From contig NZ_CP124681.1 of the NCBI RefSeq assembly GCF_029961765.1, positions 5,208,001 to 5,272,000 on the forward strand: a DNA stretch of 64,000 bases, read 5' to 3'. The translations under genes were made by a program, and so were the position numbers. Positions within the stretch are counted from its first letter, which is position 1; each line of letters starts with the position of its first letter. Below the pieces are notes generated by a model, which saw nothing but the letters and a program-made list of their open reading frames with translations, was not told the DNA's origin and ran no database searches. The DNA is from Nocardioides sp. QY071 (GTDB lineage: Bacteria; Actinomycetota; Actinomycetes; Propionibacteriales; Nocardioidaceae). Positions 23,835 to 32,680 of the stretch are shown piece by piece.

Positions 23835-24691
23835 TTGTGGTTCTCCTCGGTGGCCTTGGGCCTGAGGGTGACGGCTGGCTCAGGTACTTGGAGTTGATCG
23901 AAGCGAGTAAGACCCTCGGGCAACGACACTGCGGCGACGGGAGTGGCTTCGGGCTCTTCGTCGACCCAAAGCTGCTGTGCTCCGATCAATGGGTAATCAC
24001 CGACTACGGGTGCGCCGAGCCACGCTGAGGTGAGGGGGGACCGCGGTTCTCCTGCGAGGACGAGAAGGTAGTCGCGGACTGGCCCGAACGTCGGGCCGGC
24101 GTCCTCGAAGAGCGGGTCGTCAACGCCAAGGATGCTCCGATAGCCCCCGAGAGCTGCAGAGTTGTTCGCGGCCATCTCGGAGCGCAGTTGGCTCTGCCCG
24201 TCCCATTTGCCCCACTGATCGGGGCGCAGTTTCCGCCCGTGCTCGTACGGGACCTTGAGTACGGAGATCCGTGCGCCACGGAAGTTCATGACGAAAGCAT
24301 TGCCCGACCGAGTCAAGGAGAGGCCTTCGATGTTCCAGTGTGACTCTTCTGCTTCGCGTTCGTCGTGTGCGTGTCGTCGCTCTGCTCGGGTGATGAAGTT
24401 CTGGTGGGTCTGCAGACCGAGCGACATTGCGGTGTCGCCCAGTTCATCTGGCTCGTGGCGAGCGATGTTGATGGTCCACACCGTCTTGAACAGATCGCGA
24501 CACGCCTTGACCAGTCCAACACTTTCGAGGTCTTCACACAGAAGCGCGACTGTCTCGCGCGCGCGTACCTCAGCCCGTCCCATAGGCTCTAGTGAAGCAC
24601 GAAGAGACCGGAGCTTCCAGTCGAGTGAAGCCAAATGCGCAAATTTTGCGCGAAACTGAAGAATCAGGCTTGCGTCGTGCCCCAACCGCAT
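23831..24691 (-). CDS. Unknown protein coupled to the XRE-ImmA/IrrE gene
   Basis: A 286-residue soluble protein starting at ATG 24691; a GTG at 24712 lies inside a hairpin. The N-terminal 120 residues are helical (SLILQFRAKFAHLASLDWKL), the middle is strand-rich (NAFVMNFRGARISVLKV) and the C-terminal part is proline-rich. I recognise no domain. The four-base overlap with the metallopeptidase gene indicates joint function, for example as the substrate or partner that the peptidase controls. Similar two-gene arrangements exist in other actinobacterial islands, from memory. Confidence 0.6.
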   Translation of the reverse strand: MRLGHDASLILQFRAKFAHLASLDWKLRSLRASLEPMGRAEVRARETVALLCEDLESVGLVKACRDLFKTVWTINIARHEPDELGDTAMSLGLQTHQNFITRAERRHAHDEREAEESHWNIEGLSLTRSGNAFVMNFRGARISVLKVPYEHGRKLRPDQWGKWDGQSQLRSEMAANNSAALGGYRSILGVDDPLFEDAGPTFGPVRDYLLVLAGEPRSPLTSAWLGAPVVGDYPLIGAQQLWVDEEPEATPVAAVSLPEGLTRFDQLQVPEPAVTLRPKATEENHK

Positions 24692-24714
24692 GGCACGGTG
24701 AGTTCTGAGCACAA

Positions 24715-24747
24715 GAGGCCCGACCTGGGTCTCCCAGGCCGAGCCTC
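24715..24747. other. Hairpin in the divergent region
   Basis: CCTGGG and CCCAGG enclose a three-base loop, and outer GAGGC/GCCTC pairs lengthen the stem. It lies just upstream of the leftward gene starting at 24691. It may be an old terminator brought in with the flanking DNA or a leader structure. Confidence 0.35.
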
Positions 24748-24866
24748 CTGCATCCGTTGCGATCCGGATTGCTTGAGATTAGTTGGTTTCGATCGTCCTG
24801 AACAGATCAGGCGGCCAACGACCGGCCCTGGGGTTACCTGCGTGCTCGGAAATTGGAGCCAAGCCC

Positions 24867-25571
24867 ATGCCTGCTGAGATCACCACCAACCTCGAGGTCA
24901 GCCGCCAGACGGTGAACATCGACGTCGAGTCCATCGCGCCGGTTCGCCAGTTCGGTCCCGACTCCTACGACGTCGCGAACAGCACCATCACCGCGAACGT
25001 CAACGTCCCCTCCGACGACACCTACCGGCTCGTGCTCGCCATGGAGACCGAGCAGGACACCTCGGCGTTCGTCCGCTGCGTGTCGGCGACCGACGACGAC
25101 TTCGACACGATCGCGAACTTCAAGCGCATCCCGAAGGGCCAGGTCAGCATCCTCAAGCCGGTGCTGGAGAAGGCCGGCATCCCGCTGGAGGCCGACCTGC
25201 AGGCCCAGCTCGAGCGCGAGGCCTCCAAGTACAAGGTCGCCGACATCGACCTGCCCGCCGGGCAGCACGTGCTCCGCATCCACGCCAGCCAGAAGCTGAC
25301 GCCGGTCGACGCCACCAACAAGCGCTACCAGTTCACCATCTACGCACCCCAGCTGAGCCTGGCACCCACCGGCAACGTTCGCCTCGGTGTGACCGTCGTC
25401 TTCCCGATGGACTTCACCGCCACCATCGACGCGCCGATCGTCGAGGCGCTCCCCGGCCAGCCGCAGGTGGGGACCGACGCCCAGACCGACAGCACCGTCG
25501 GCATCCAGCGGGCCCTGGGTTGGGCGTTCCACGCCGACCCGAAGATCACCATCGCCTACACCTACGCCTGA
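24867..25571 (+). CDS. Unknown soluble protein, strand-rich, possible island cargo
   Basis: A 234-residue protein from an ATG with GGAG ten bases upstream. Alternating hydrophobic residues suggest beta sandwiches (SYDVANSTITANVNVPSDDT, then HVLRIHASQKLTPVD and GNVRLGVTVVFPMDFTATI). There is no signal peptide and no cysteine pair beyond one Cys. It is more strongly GC3-biased than the genes around it, closer to chromosomal genes, so it may have arrived separately. A perfect hairpin follows its stop, so it is a single-gene transcript. I do not recognise the family. Confidence 0.7.
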   Translation: MPAEITTNLEVSRQTVNIDVESIAPVRQFGPDSYDVANSTITANVNVPSDDTYRLVLAMETEQDTSAFVRCVSATDDDFDTIANFKRIPKGQVSILKPVLEKAGIPLEADLQAQLEREASKYKVADIDLPAGQHVLRIHASQKLTPVDATNKRYQFTIYAPQLSLAPTGNVRLGVTVVFPMDFTATIDAPIVEALPGQPQVGTDAQTDSTVGIQRALGWAFHADPKITIAYTYA

Positions 25572-25589
25572 CCGACCAGGACGTCGCCG

Positions 25590-25619
25590 ACGGCTCCGGA
25601 CTCGACAGTTCGGAGCCGT
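25590..25619 (+). terminator. Terminator-like hairpin
   Basis: ACGGCTCCG at 25590 pairs perfectly with CGGAGCCGT ending at 25619 across a 12-base loop, 18 bases after the stop of the gene at 24867. The rest of 25620-25865 shows no gene. Confidence 0.7.
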
Positions 25620-25865
25620 TGGCGTTGGCGTTTGGCTGTCGGCGTAGGTCGCCGGGCATGCCGGCGGCCTGCTGCCAGCCGCTATCGTCTCGACACGCCA
25701 TCGACTCATGGGTTCGAGTCCGCCGCCTGCGCACGCATCCACGACGCGTTCGTCCAAAGGAAGGCACCCGTGAACGTCGCCCTAGGGGGTGCCCGCTCGC
25801 CAGGTTGGCCGGAGGTCGTCACGCCCTCCAGGGAGCACGAGGAGCGCACCCGACACCGAACCTAC

Positions 25866-28580
25866 TCAGAGAGGAGTCAGATCTCGTCGCGCTTCGAGCA
25901 GTCGCGCATCCTTGGGGTTGCGCCGATGTCGGAACCCGCCGATGACCGCCTGCTGGGTCTCCGGACTCCAGAAGATCTGCAGCTTGTCGCGAGCTCGCGT
26001 CACGGCTGTGTAGAAGATGCTGTGATTGATCTGTTCTTCGTGCTCGTCGGTGATGACGATCTTCACCGATTCGTACTCGAGGCCTTGGGCCTTGTGGATC
26101 GATACGGCGTAAGCGACCTGAAACGGCACCGTCGTGTGGAGTGAGTCATCGTCATCCTCGCTGAGGTCATACTCGTACACGAGGAAACGGACGGTTGTGT
26201 CGTCGACCCACACCAGGTCGTTGCCGAAGATCTGCTGCACCTCCACGGGGTCGAGAACCCGATCAACCTTGATGTCGAACTGGACTGCGCCGACCAGTCG
26301 CTCGATGCGTCGGATTTGTCCCTTCAGGCTGTTGTAGAGCAGGGGCCGGAACCGCTCCACTTCGCTGAACAGGACGGGGTCGCCGACCTTGTAAGTCGCC
26401 GCACCCCAGTCGACGGCGTATCCGGAGTTGCTCGCCTGCATGAACCGGTTGATGTTGTTGATGCCGTACAGGCCGTCGTAGTTGAGGCAGAGCACGATCT
26501 CGTCGTCGGACTCTCGCTGAAGCAACGAGCCGTCCAGCTGCTTGGCGAACCCGTTGCGAGCAATCGCTTCAGCGATGTCGGGCTCGATGTTGCGGACCTT
26601 GTCCCAGAACCCGAGCAGAGCTTGGTTGGTGGTCCGGTAGGGCTTGGTCAGCTCGAAGACCGCGTTCGCCGGGATGAACTCACGGATGAGGCTGAACCAG
26701 TTGCCGAACTGAATGGACTCGATCTGGTGGACGTCACCGACGAGGACGAGCAACTTGAAGGTGACGTTGTCGAGGAGTGCGAGCAGGTCCTCGTTGCTCA
26801 CTGTGCTGCACTCGTCGATGACTAGGACGTCGCACACAGACGGGCTAGCGTTGATGCGGCCGCGGATGGTGTCGAACTTGCCGTTGGTGACGTCGACCCG
26901 TCGTTTCAGGTTGTCGACAGCCGTGTTGGTGTGCGCTACGAGGAGTATCGGTTTGCCGTGGAAGTAGCGGGCGATGAGGTCGACGAGGGTGGTCTTACCT
27001 GTCCCGGCTGCACCGTAGATCAGGGCGATCTTCGTGTGGACGAAGAGGTTCTCCAGCGCATGTCGCTTCGCTTCGTCCTCGATATCCTGGGTCGCCATCC
27101 AGCTAGCAGCGGACTGTTGGTGGCCCGGCACGCCCGACTGTGACAGTCCGCGGAGCCTCTTGATGATCGCGACCGTGTCGTCTTCGTACCGCTGCATGAC
27201 GACGTGGCCCTTGTCGATCACGAGCCGACGGCCGGCGTGACGATAGAAGACCTTGCTGTTGTAGGTGGCGACGAGGTCAGCGACCGTTCCTGCAGTCTGT
27301 TGTGGCCCGATGGGCTGGTTGAAGTCGCCCAGCTCAACCAAGGGCGTGTAGAGCATGCCGTGCTGCTCGACGTTGTTCTTGATTCGGCGGGCCAACAGTT
27401 CATGGTTTCGTCCCGTAAGGCTGACGCTCTCCCTGAGATCAGCGATCGATGGGATGTGGCGCTTCGGGTTGGTGCACAACGGCATGGTCTCGAACGGGAT
27501 GCACCCCCAGTCGAGATGGAGCTCTGAAAGTGGACCGCATTGGTCGCGCGCGTACTGCGACTTAACGATCCGATTCCTCATACGCAGCATGAGGTAACGG
27601 ACGATGTTGCTGCCGGGTGCTCCGCTGCGCGTAAGCCGACGTGCCTCGTCGAGGATGGGGAAGATCTGGGGAGTCGCCAAGCTGGCAGTGGCCGCTTCTC
27701 GGATCGCAGCGTATTGATGCTCTGGTGCGTCGAGCAGGCCGAGGAGGTTCGCACGTCCAGCGGTCAAGCCGCGCATGACCTGGAGGTACTCGAGGCTGTT
27801 GGTACGAACCTGAACCCGTTGACCGAACAATCGGGCGAGGTTGTTGAGCTCCCACGGGCGGATCGACACTTCCCAACCGCGGATCACGATGATCGGCATT
27901 CGCCGGTCGAACACGTCGATCGAACCGTTCGCGAGCCAGAGCATCGACGAGTAGTTGTCCGTCACATCGATGTCGGTGAACGCAGTCACTCGATCGAACT
28001 TGCTGACCCTGTTGATCGCCGGGCTGAACGTCACTTCGTAGTAGATCTTGCCGTCGACGAAGAAGGGTCGCGTCTTGTCGATGTAGTAGCGGCGGGCTGT
28101 GTCATCGACAGGCAGCGAGTGCATCGCGTCGACCTGTGCGGCGATCTTGGTGTGGTACTCGCGTAGCGCGGGATCGAGGTCGACCGGGAACTGGTCCAAG
28201 TTGCGCAGGACGTGGATGCCGTACCGGTCCCGCATGAGGTTCTTGATGCGGATCATGTATTCGAGGTACTTCAGCATGAGCCGTTCCGACGAGTCACCGT
28301 CGACGGTGTAGTGGGAGGCACTGATTTGGATCAGGTTGTGGAACTTGCCGAGAAAGTTCAGTTGGGCCTGCGATCTAACGAAGGCTAGACCGGGCTCGAT
28401 GGCTTGATAGTTGAACTCGTGTGCGCCTCCGACGTGGAGGCGAGCAGAGATGCTCTCGATCAGGGTGCGCAGCTGCGACACGATGTTCTGGGCGAGCAGG
28501 TCGCGTTGCCCACTCAATACCTCGATGTTGTGACAGATCGTCTGCTCGACGATCCTGATCTGCTCGTCGACGGTGACCAC
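25866..28580 (-). CDS. Superfamily 1 helicase/ATPase (AAA_30 / UvrD-like C-terminus) with large unknown N-terminal region
   Basis: A 904-residue protein starting at GTG 28580. Residues 1-500 have no domain that I can name. The motor begins with Walker A YGAAGTGKTTLVD near residue 521, followed by the AHTNTAVDNLKRR motif Ia, Walker B VLVIDECSTV near 588 and the GDVHQIESI motif III. The UvrD_C_2-type motif VSIHKAQGLEYESVKIV is near residue 832, with a final YTAVTRARDKLQIFW. This is a 5'-3' RecD/Pif1-like arrangement. It is the only gene between the hairpin at 25.6 kb and the integrase. Long N-terminal extensions on such helicases are common in phage-defence cargo, so that is the favoured but unproven role. 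Confidence 0.78.
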   Translation of the reverse strand: MVTVDEQIRIVEQTICHNIEVLSGQRDLLAQNIVSQLRTLIESISARLHVGGAHEFNYQAIEPGLAFVRSQAQLNFLGKFHNLIQISASHYTVDGDSSERLMLKYLEYMIRIKNLMRDRYGIHVLRNLDQFPVDLDPALREYHTKIAAQVDAMHSLPVDDTARRYYIDKTRPFFVDGKIYYEVTFSPAINRVSKFDRVTAFTDIDVTDNYSSMLWLANGSIDVFDRRMPIIVIRGWEVSIRPWELNNLARLFGQRVQVRTNSLEYLQVMRGLTAGRANLLGLLDAPEHQYAAIREAATASLATPQIFPILDEARRLTRSGAPGSNIVRYLMLRMRNRIVKSQYARDQCGPLSELHLDWGCIPFETMPLCTNPKRHIPSIADLRESVSLTGRNHELLARRIKNNVEQHGMLYTPLVELGDFNQPIGPQQTAGTVADLVATYNSKVFYRHAGRRLVIDKGHVVMQRYEDDTVAIIKRLRGLSQSGVPGHQQSAASWMATQDIEDEAKRHALENLFVHTKIALIYGAAGTGKTTLVDLIARYFHGKPILLVAHTNTAVDNLKRRVDVTNGKFDTIRGRINASPSVCDVLVIDECSTVSNEDLLALLDNVTFKLLVLVGDVHQIESIQFGNWFSLIREFIPANAVFELTKPYRTTNQALLGFWDKVRNIEPDIAEAIARNGFAKQLDGSLLQRESDDEIVLCLNYDGLYGINNINRFMQASNSGYAVDWGAATYKVGDPVLFSEVERFRPLLYNSLKGQIRRIERLVGAVQFDIKVDRVLDPVEVQQIFGNDLVWVDDTTVRFLVYEYDLSEDDDDSLHTTVPFQVAYAVSIHKAQGLEYESVKIVITDEHEEQINHSIFYTAVTRARDKLQIFWSPETQQAVIGGFRHRRNPKDARLLEARRDLTPL

Positions 28581-28693
28581 ACGACCATCGTGTCAGTGCG
28601 GCCCGACGAGCGGAGGCAGATCGTCCGCAGAAGGCCGCGGCCGGTCCAACGTCCACGAGGAGACCGTCCGCTTCGCATCGTCGAGGTGCGGTT

Positions 28694-30055
28694 CTAGTCA
28701 GGGCTTCTCCTCTTGAAACGGCATTGGTCGAGGTGGTCATCGATGCGGTCGGCGATGTGGGTGTCGGTCCCGGGGATGACGTACGCGTACTCGCGCAGGG
28801 TGGTGGCGGCGTCGGCGTGGCCGAGGCGGGCTTGGGCATCGAGGATCTTTCCGTCGCGGACGAGGGTGGTGGCGACGGAGTGGCGGAAGCGGTGAAGGGT
28901 GGCGCCGGGGATGCCGGCTTCGTTGCGGATGCGAGCGAACCGGTGACCAAGAACTTCCGCACCGAGACGTCGGTGGTGGCCGAGGTCAGCGGCGAACAGC
29001 CAAGGGCCGAGGCCTCCAGGTCCTTCTGGATGAGGCTGGTCTTGGCGGCGGCAGTCCCAGGTCTCGACGAGTTGGTGCCACAGGTCGGCGGTGTGGGCGC
29101 CGAGCGTCAGGGATCGTCCGCGGCCGGCTTTGGGGGTGGTGATGACTCCGGCGGATATGGCGCGGTCGATGTGCAGGGTCCGGCCGTCGAGGTCGGTGAT
29201 CTGGAGGGCGGCGAGCTCGCCGCGTCGGGCGCCGGAGTCGGCGGCGAGGCGGATGAGGAGGAGGTCCTGCTCGGCTCGCTGCAGAAGGATGGTGGGCTGG
29301 CCGGTGCGGTGGTTGGCGTGGACCTCGAGGAGGCGCATCTCGGCGGCGGTGAGCAGCGCGCCGACGGCCGTGTCTGGCAGCGGGCGGCGGGGTGCGGGTC
29401 GGCCGGGTCCTCGCATGCCCCGCAGCGGGTGCAGAGGGAGGATCCGTTCGTTCCACGCCCAGGTCAGCGCGGAGCGCAGCGCCCGGAGCCGACCGCCGAC
29501 GACGGCGATGCTGGCGCCGTCGTGTTCCCAGCGGGCGGTGGCGGAGCGGACGACGTGTGGGGTGAGTCCGGCGGCGCGGTGCTGGCCGAGGGGGTCGGCG
29601 GTGAGGAACCGGACCACGGAGCGGTAGCCGACGCGCGTGGAGGGCTTCCAACCCTGCTCGGCGTCGAGCCATGCCTGCAGCAGTCGGGCGAGGTCGAGGT
29701 GGCGGGCGGAGGGCAGACGCGCGGCGGCCGCCTCGGCCAGGACCCGGTCGCGGTAGGCCTCGGCGTCGGCCTGCGTGCCGTGGACGGTGAAGGACCGCTG
29801 CCGTGGGGTGCCGGCGAGCGGGTCGCGGCCGACCGCGATCCGGATCTCCCACACCCCGGGGCGGCGTTCGCGCAGCGACCCGGTCGACCGCGCCGCTCCA
29901 CTCGCCGCCGACGGTCCCGAAGGTTCCGGAGGCTGCGGAGGCTGCGGAGGTTCTGATGGTTCAGAGGCGTCAGCGGGGTGCGGCGGCCGCGCCGACGGTC
30001 CGCGACGGCTCAATCCGGCGGCGGCGGACGGGGCGAGGGGCTGGAGTGAGGGCAT
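28694..30055 (-). CDS. int: Tyrosine-type site-specific integrase (type B), intact
   Basis: A 453-residue tyrosine recombinase with a proline-rich N-terminus made of short PEPS/PPQP repeats. The PGVWEIRIAVGRDPLAGTPR arm region is followed by EQGWKPSTRVGYRS in the core-binding domain. The catalytic residues are present: Arg in DSGARRGELAALQI, LHRFRHSVATTLV, RLGHADAATT and the tyrosine in LREYAYVIPG. It starts 158 bases left of att repeat B. GTG 30058 directly precedes the chosen ATG and is equally possible. It belongs to a different subgroup from the integrase at 17553, yet uses the same attachment site. Confidence 0.9.
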   Translation of the reverse strand: MPSLQPLAPSAAAGLSRRGPSARPPHPADASEPSEPPQPPQPPEPSGPSAASGAARSTGSLRERRPGVWEIRIAVGRDPLAGTPRQRSFTVHGTQADAEAYRDRVLAEAAAARLPSARHLDLARLLQAWLDAEQGWKPSTRVGYRSVVRFLTADPLGQHRAAGLTPHVVRSATARWEHDGASIAVVGGRLRALRSALTWAWNERILPLHPLRGMRGPGRPAPRRPLPDTAVGALLTAAEMRLLEVHANHRTGQPTILLQRAEQDLLLIRLAADSGARRGELAALQITDLDGRTLHIDRAISAGVITTPKAGRGRSLTLGAHTADLWHQLVETWDCRRQDQPHPEGPGGLGPWLFAADLGHHRRLGAEVLGHRFARIRNEAGIPGATLHRFRHSVATTLVRDGKILDAQARLGHADAATTLREYAYVIPGTDTHIADRIDDHLDQCRFKRRSPD

Positions 30056-30213
30056 CACCCATCGTCAGTGGGCGGGTCACTGGGCGGCCAGTCGCGCGCC
30101 AGATCAGCCTCGCCATCCGTCCCGGATCCTCAGGGAGGGATGACGGTAGGGATGCGGGCCCGGAAATGACAGCAGGTCAGGCCCGGGACCCGGGCCTGAC
30201 CTGCGAAGACATC

Positions 30214-30256
30214 TGCGCGCCTGTAGGGATTCGAACCCCAAACCTTCTGATCCGTA
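30214..30256. repeat. Attachment-site repeat B (tRNA-Arg 3' part)
   Basis: Identical over 43 bases to the repeats at 19101 and 55328. It separates island 2 (19144-30213) from the island(s) to the right. As at 19101, only the 3' part of the tRNA is present. Confidence 0.88.
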
Positions 30257-30511
30257 GGGCTCTGGCGGGGTCACTAGTGCCGACCCAGCACGCCTACGGC
30301 CGACAACCTCGTGTCGCCAAACTAGCAGGTCAGAGCCCCTCCCTCTGGCCCGTCGTCCACAGTCGGAGCCGGTCGCGGTGAGCCGGAGCTTCGCCTCACC
30401 GAGGGGTCAACTGAGCCAAGAATAAGCCGGGCACCCGCAACCACCGGCGCTCCTGGGCGACCTCCAAGCCGGACACGGTAGGTCACCTCGAGGTGTCACC
30501 TATCCGTGCAG
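30257..30511. repeat. Left arm of island 3, homologous to 19144-19395
   Basis: The stretch repeats the arm next to att A with roughly one mismatch in six. It ends with the same AGGTCACCTC-AGGTGTCACCTA region. The last 16 bases overlap the 3' end of the leftward gene at 30496. Confidence 0.7.
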
Positions 30512-31131
30512 CGCTCTCCCATTCGAATCACGGTGCGCGAGATGGGCAGGATTCGGCCGGGCAACTCTCCGTTAAGCCACTTGTCGCACGCGCGCTTGAT
30601 CTCCAGGAGTTCGTCTACGAGGTCGTTGATGCGGACGGTGGCGTTTAGGACCGAGACGGTGCCTTTGTCGGTGTCAAGCCGACGAAGGAAGTTCGGCACG
30701 GCGGTGTCCACCTCGAAACGGAGCATGTCAGTCGGGCCGACGATCTGGTCGACGTAGGGGTGCTGATGGCTCTTCGCCAGCACGGCGTCCATCCGCTCGT
30801 CGAAGTGCTCGAACGAGTCCCGCACGCTACGGCTCTGGACGAGGGGGCTGGCCGTGATCTGCAGCGTGGTGCGCAGTTTCTCGCCGCGCGCCCTGCCGCG
30901 CGCTCCGCTGCGAGCGACCGGCCACAACAGCTTTGAGACCATTGCTGCCGCCGACAGCAGCGACTGCGCCGCAAAGAACAGGCGTTCATCTCGCTCGACG
31001 CTGTCTGATATTTCCCATGCGGCATTAAGGTCGGCAGCGGCGAAGCTGGCGTACCGGCACTGCTGACGGATCTCATCAACGAACAGGTCGGTGTGACTCT
31101 GCGCGAGCAGGTCGAGCTCGAGGTCGTCCAT
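30496..31131 (-). CDS. Unknown helical protein next to island left end
   Basis: A 211-residue soluble protein from the ATG at 31131. It is largely helical (SFAAADLNAAWEISDSVERD, then LFFAAQSLLSAAAMVSKLLW and a charged C-terminal half) with no membrane segment. The all-helical size and shape would suit a HEPN-like fold, but I cannot see a clear RxxxxH motif in the right place, so no function is assigned. It is divergent from the GHKL operon and reads into the att arm. Confidence 0.55.
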   Translation of the reverse strand: MDDLELDLLAQSHTDLFVDEIRQQCRYASFAAADLNAAWEISDSVERDERLFFAAQSLLSAAAMVSKLLWPVARSGARGRARGEKLRTTLQITASPLVQSRSVRDSFEHFDERMDAVLAKSHQHPYVDQIVGPTDMLRFEVDTAVPNFLRRLDTDKGTVSVLNATVRINDLVDELLEIKRACDKWLNGELPGRILPISRTVIRMGERCTDR

Positions 31132-31501
31132 GTCTACGATTGTGCCGCTCAGGCCGCACCGGCTCACCCGCCTTTCTCGACACCGGAGCCGAGGAAGCCC
31201 CGGGGAGGTCGGGCCGAGGTCGACGGCCACCGAGACTGAGCTCCCGTAGGCCGGTGCCGGAGACGGACACCACGATCGCCCTGGGCTCGGGGGGTCCATT
31301 TAGGGTGCGGCATGGAGCAGCGAGGCGAGCTATCGCACCGCGAGGACTGGTTGGGCATCGCACCTAGCGAGCCGGTCCAACGCCCTTTTGTCACCTTCGC
31401 TCGGCTACGCCATCGGACCGAAGTACTGACTGCTACCCTGCGAGAACCACGCAAGCAACTGCCGTACTTTTTGCTTGCGCTCTGACGCCCTGGAGTTGCC
31501 C
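31132..31501. promoter_or_regulatory. Divergent promoter region of the GHKL operon and the gene at 30496
   Basis: No coding sequence is supported here. Transcription must start in both directions from this 370-base gap. A CTGGAG ribosome site precedes GTG 31502. I cannot identify operators with confidence. Confidence 0.4.
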
Positions 31502-32680
31502 GTGAGTGACACACACACAGTTGCCCTCGCGAGGAAGGCCAAGAAGGACGATGTCGTCTCGGCGGCCCGCGACTTGGTTGAGGCAGCGTCAACGGGCTCA
31601 GTCGATCTCGACTTGTCGGAACTTTCGGACATCGACGCGACGTGGGGCGCGGTGCTTTCGAACGTGCTGGTCAGCCTTCGCGAGGCCCGCAACCTGATGG
31701 TGCATATGCCGTCCGCTCCGAGGGCACACACTCAGCTTGCGCGTTCTGGAATGTATTTCGCACTGGCTCGGCATCCGGGTTTCGACTGGCAACAAGATCT
31801 CCACGGCTGGAACGATCACCTGGCGCGTTGGCGACGGGACTGGCGGCCGGCGGACCTTCAGGACCCCTTATTCGACCTGGCTGGCGAGTGGGTCGCGCGG
31901 GAGGAGCCGAACCCGTTCGACGACCAGTTGGTTGCGTTCCTAAACCCGGACCGCACGCCGCGTGAGGATGCGCCCAATGATCAGGCGGCCGTCGTTTATC
32001 CGTGGCTCCGGCACCTAATGCGGCATGATGGTGAGGTCGATCCTTCAGAGGAGCTCGATCTTCACCGAAAGATCAGCTTGGTCACTTGGGAGCTGCTCGA
32101 CAACATCCGTGAGCATGCCCATCTATCGCGAGCTGGTCAGTCCTCGTTGGCAACCTTCGCGACCAAGGGACGGCCAAATCATCTAAATTTGTATGTTATG
32201 GATACCGGGGTCGGCATCCCTGCATCGTTGCGTTCACGCCTAGGCGACGACCCTGGCAGCGACACTGACTCAGTCGCCGCTGCACTGAACGGCGAGCTTG
32301 CATTACGCGGGCGCTCGCGAGGAAATGGACTACGGCGGATCGTTTCGTTGGTTGAGTCGATGCCGGGCGCGAGCATGTTCCTCGCATCTGGGCCCACCAC
32401 ATCTCGTGGATCCGTTGTCGCAGAGCTGTCGGGTGGCTCGAAAGCAAGCAAGGCCGTCGATGCGCATACGGACGCCAGAGTCAGGGCTCGCGAAGTTCCT
32501 GTCTCGATGCAAGGCACGGTGGTTGTCGTGAAGCTGCCGTTCGGGATCGGTCGGAACGCTCCAGTCTCAATTCGACGTTCGCGCAAGACGCGAAATGGGC
32601 GTCTCGACGCGCGCCAGTTGGGGCTGCCTGACTCGCTGACAGGCTCGGCGGCTAGAACCGAATCAGGCACTGACGGATGA
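31502..32680 (+). CDS. GHKL (histidine-kinase-like) ATPase with STAS-like N-terminal part
   Basis: A 392-residue protein starting at GTG 31502. Residues about 30-80 resemble a STAS-type sheet-helix unit (GSVDLDLSELSDIDATWGAV). The GHKL ATP-binding domain has an N-box, WELLDNIREHAH near residue 197, the G1 box MDTGVGIPASL near 235 and a G2-like GRSRGNGLRRIVSLV near 270. There is no phospho-accepting histidine or membrane domain, so it is not a normal sensor kinase. It overlaps the next gene by ATGA. The pair forms a compact two-gene unit in the island; the function is unknown, with signalling or defence inferred from position. Confidence 0.78.
   Translation: MSDTHTVALARKAKKDDVVSAARDLVEAASTGSVDLDLSELSDIDATWGAVLSNVLVSLREARNLMVHMPSAPRAHTQLARSGMYFALARHPGFDWQQDLHGWNDHLARWRRDWRPADLQDPLFDLAGEWVAREEPNPFDDQLVAFLNPDRTPREDAPNDQAAVVYPWLRHLMRHDGEVDPSEELDLHRKISLVTWELLDNIREHAHLSRAGQSSLATFATKGRPNHLNLYVMDTGVGIPASLRSRLGDDPGSDTDSVAAALNGELALRGRSRGNGLRRIVSLVESMPGASMFLASGPTTSRGSVVAELSGGSKASKAVDAHTDARVRAREVPVSMQGTVVVVKLPFGIGRNAPVSIRRSRKTRNGRLDARQLGLPDSLTGSAARTESGTDG

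Noticed and set aside
28724..29956. Plus-strand frame opposite the type B integrase
   Set aside because: Valine- and glycine-rich antisense frame; the integrase on the other strand has all catalytic residues.
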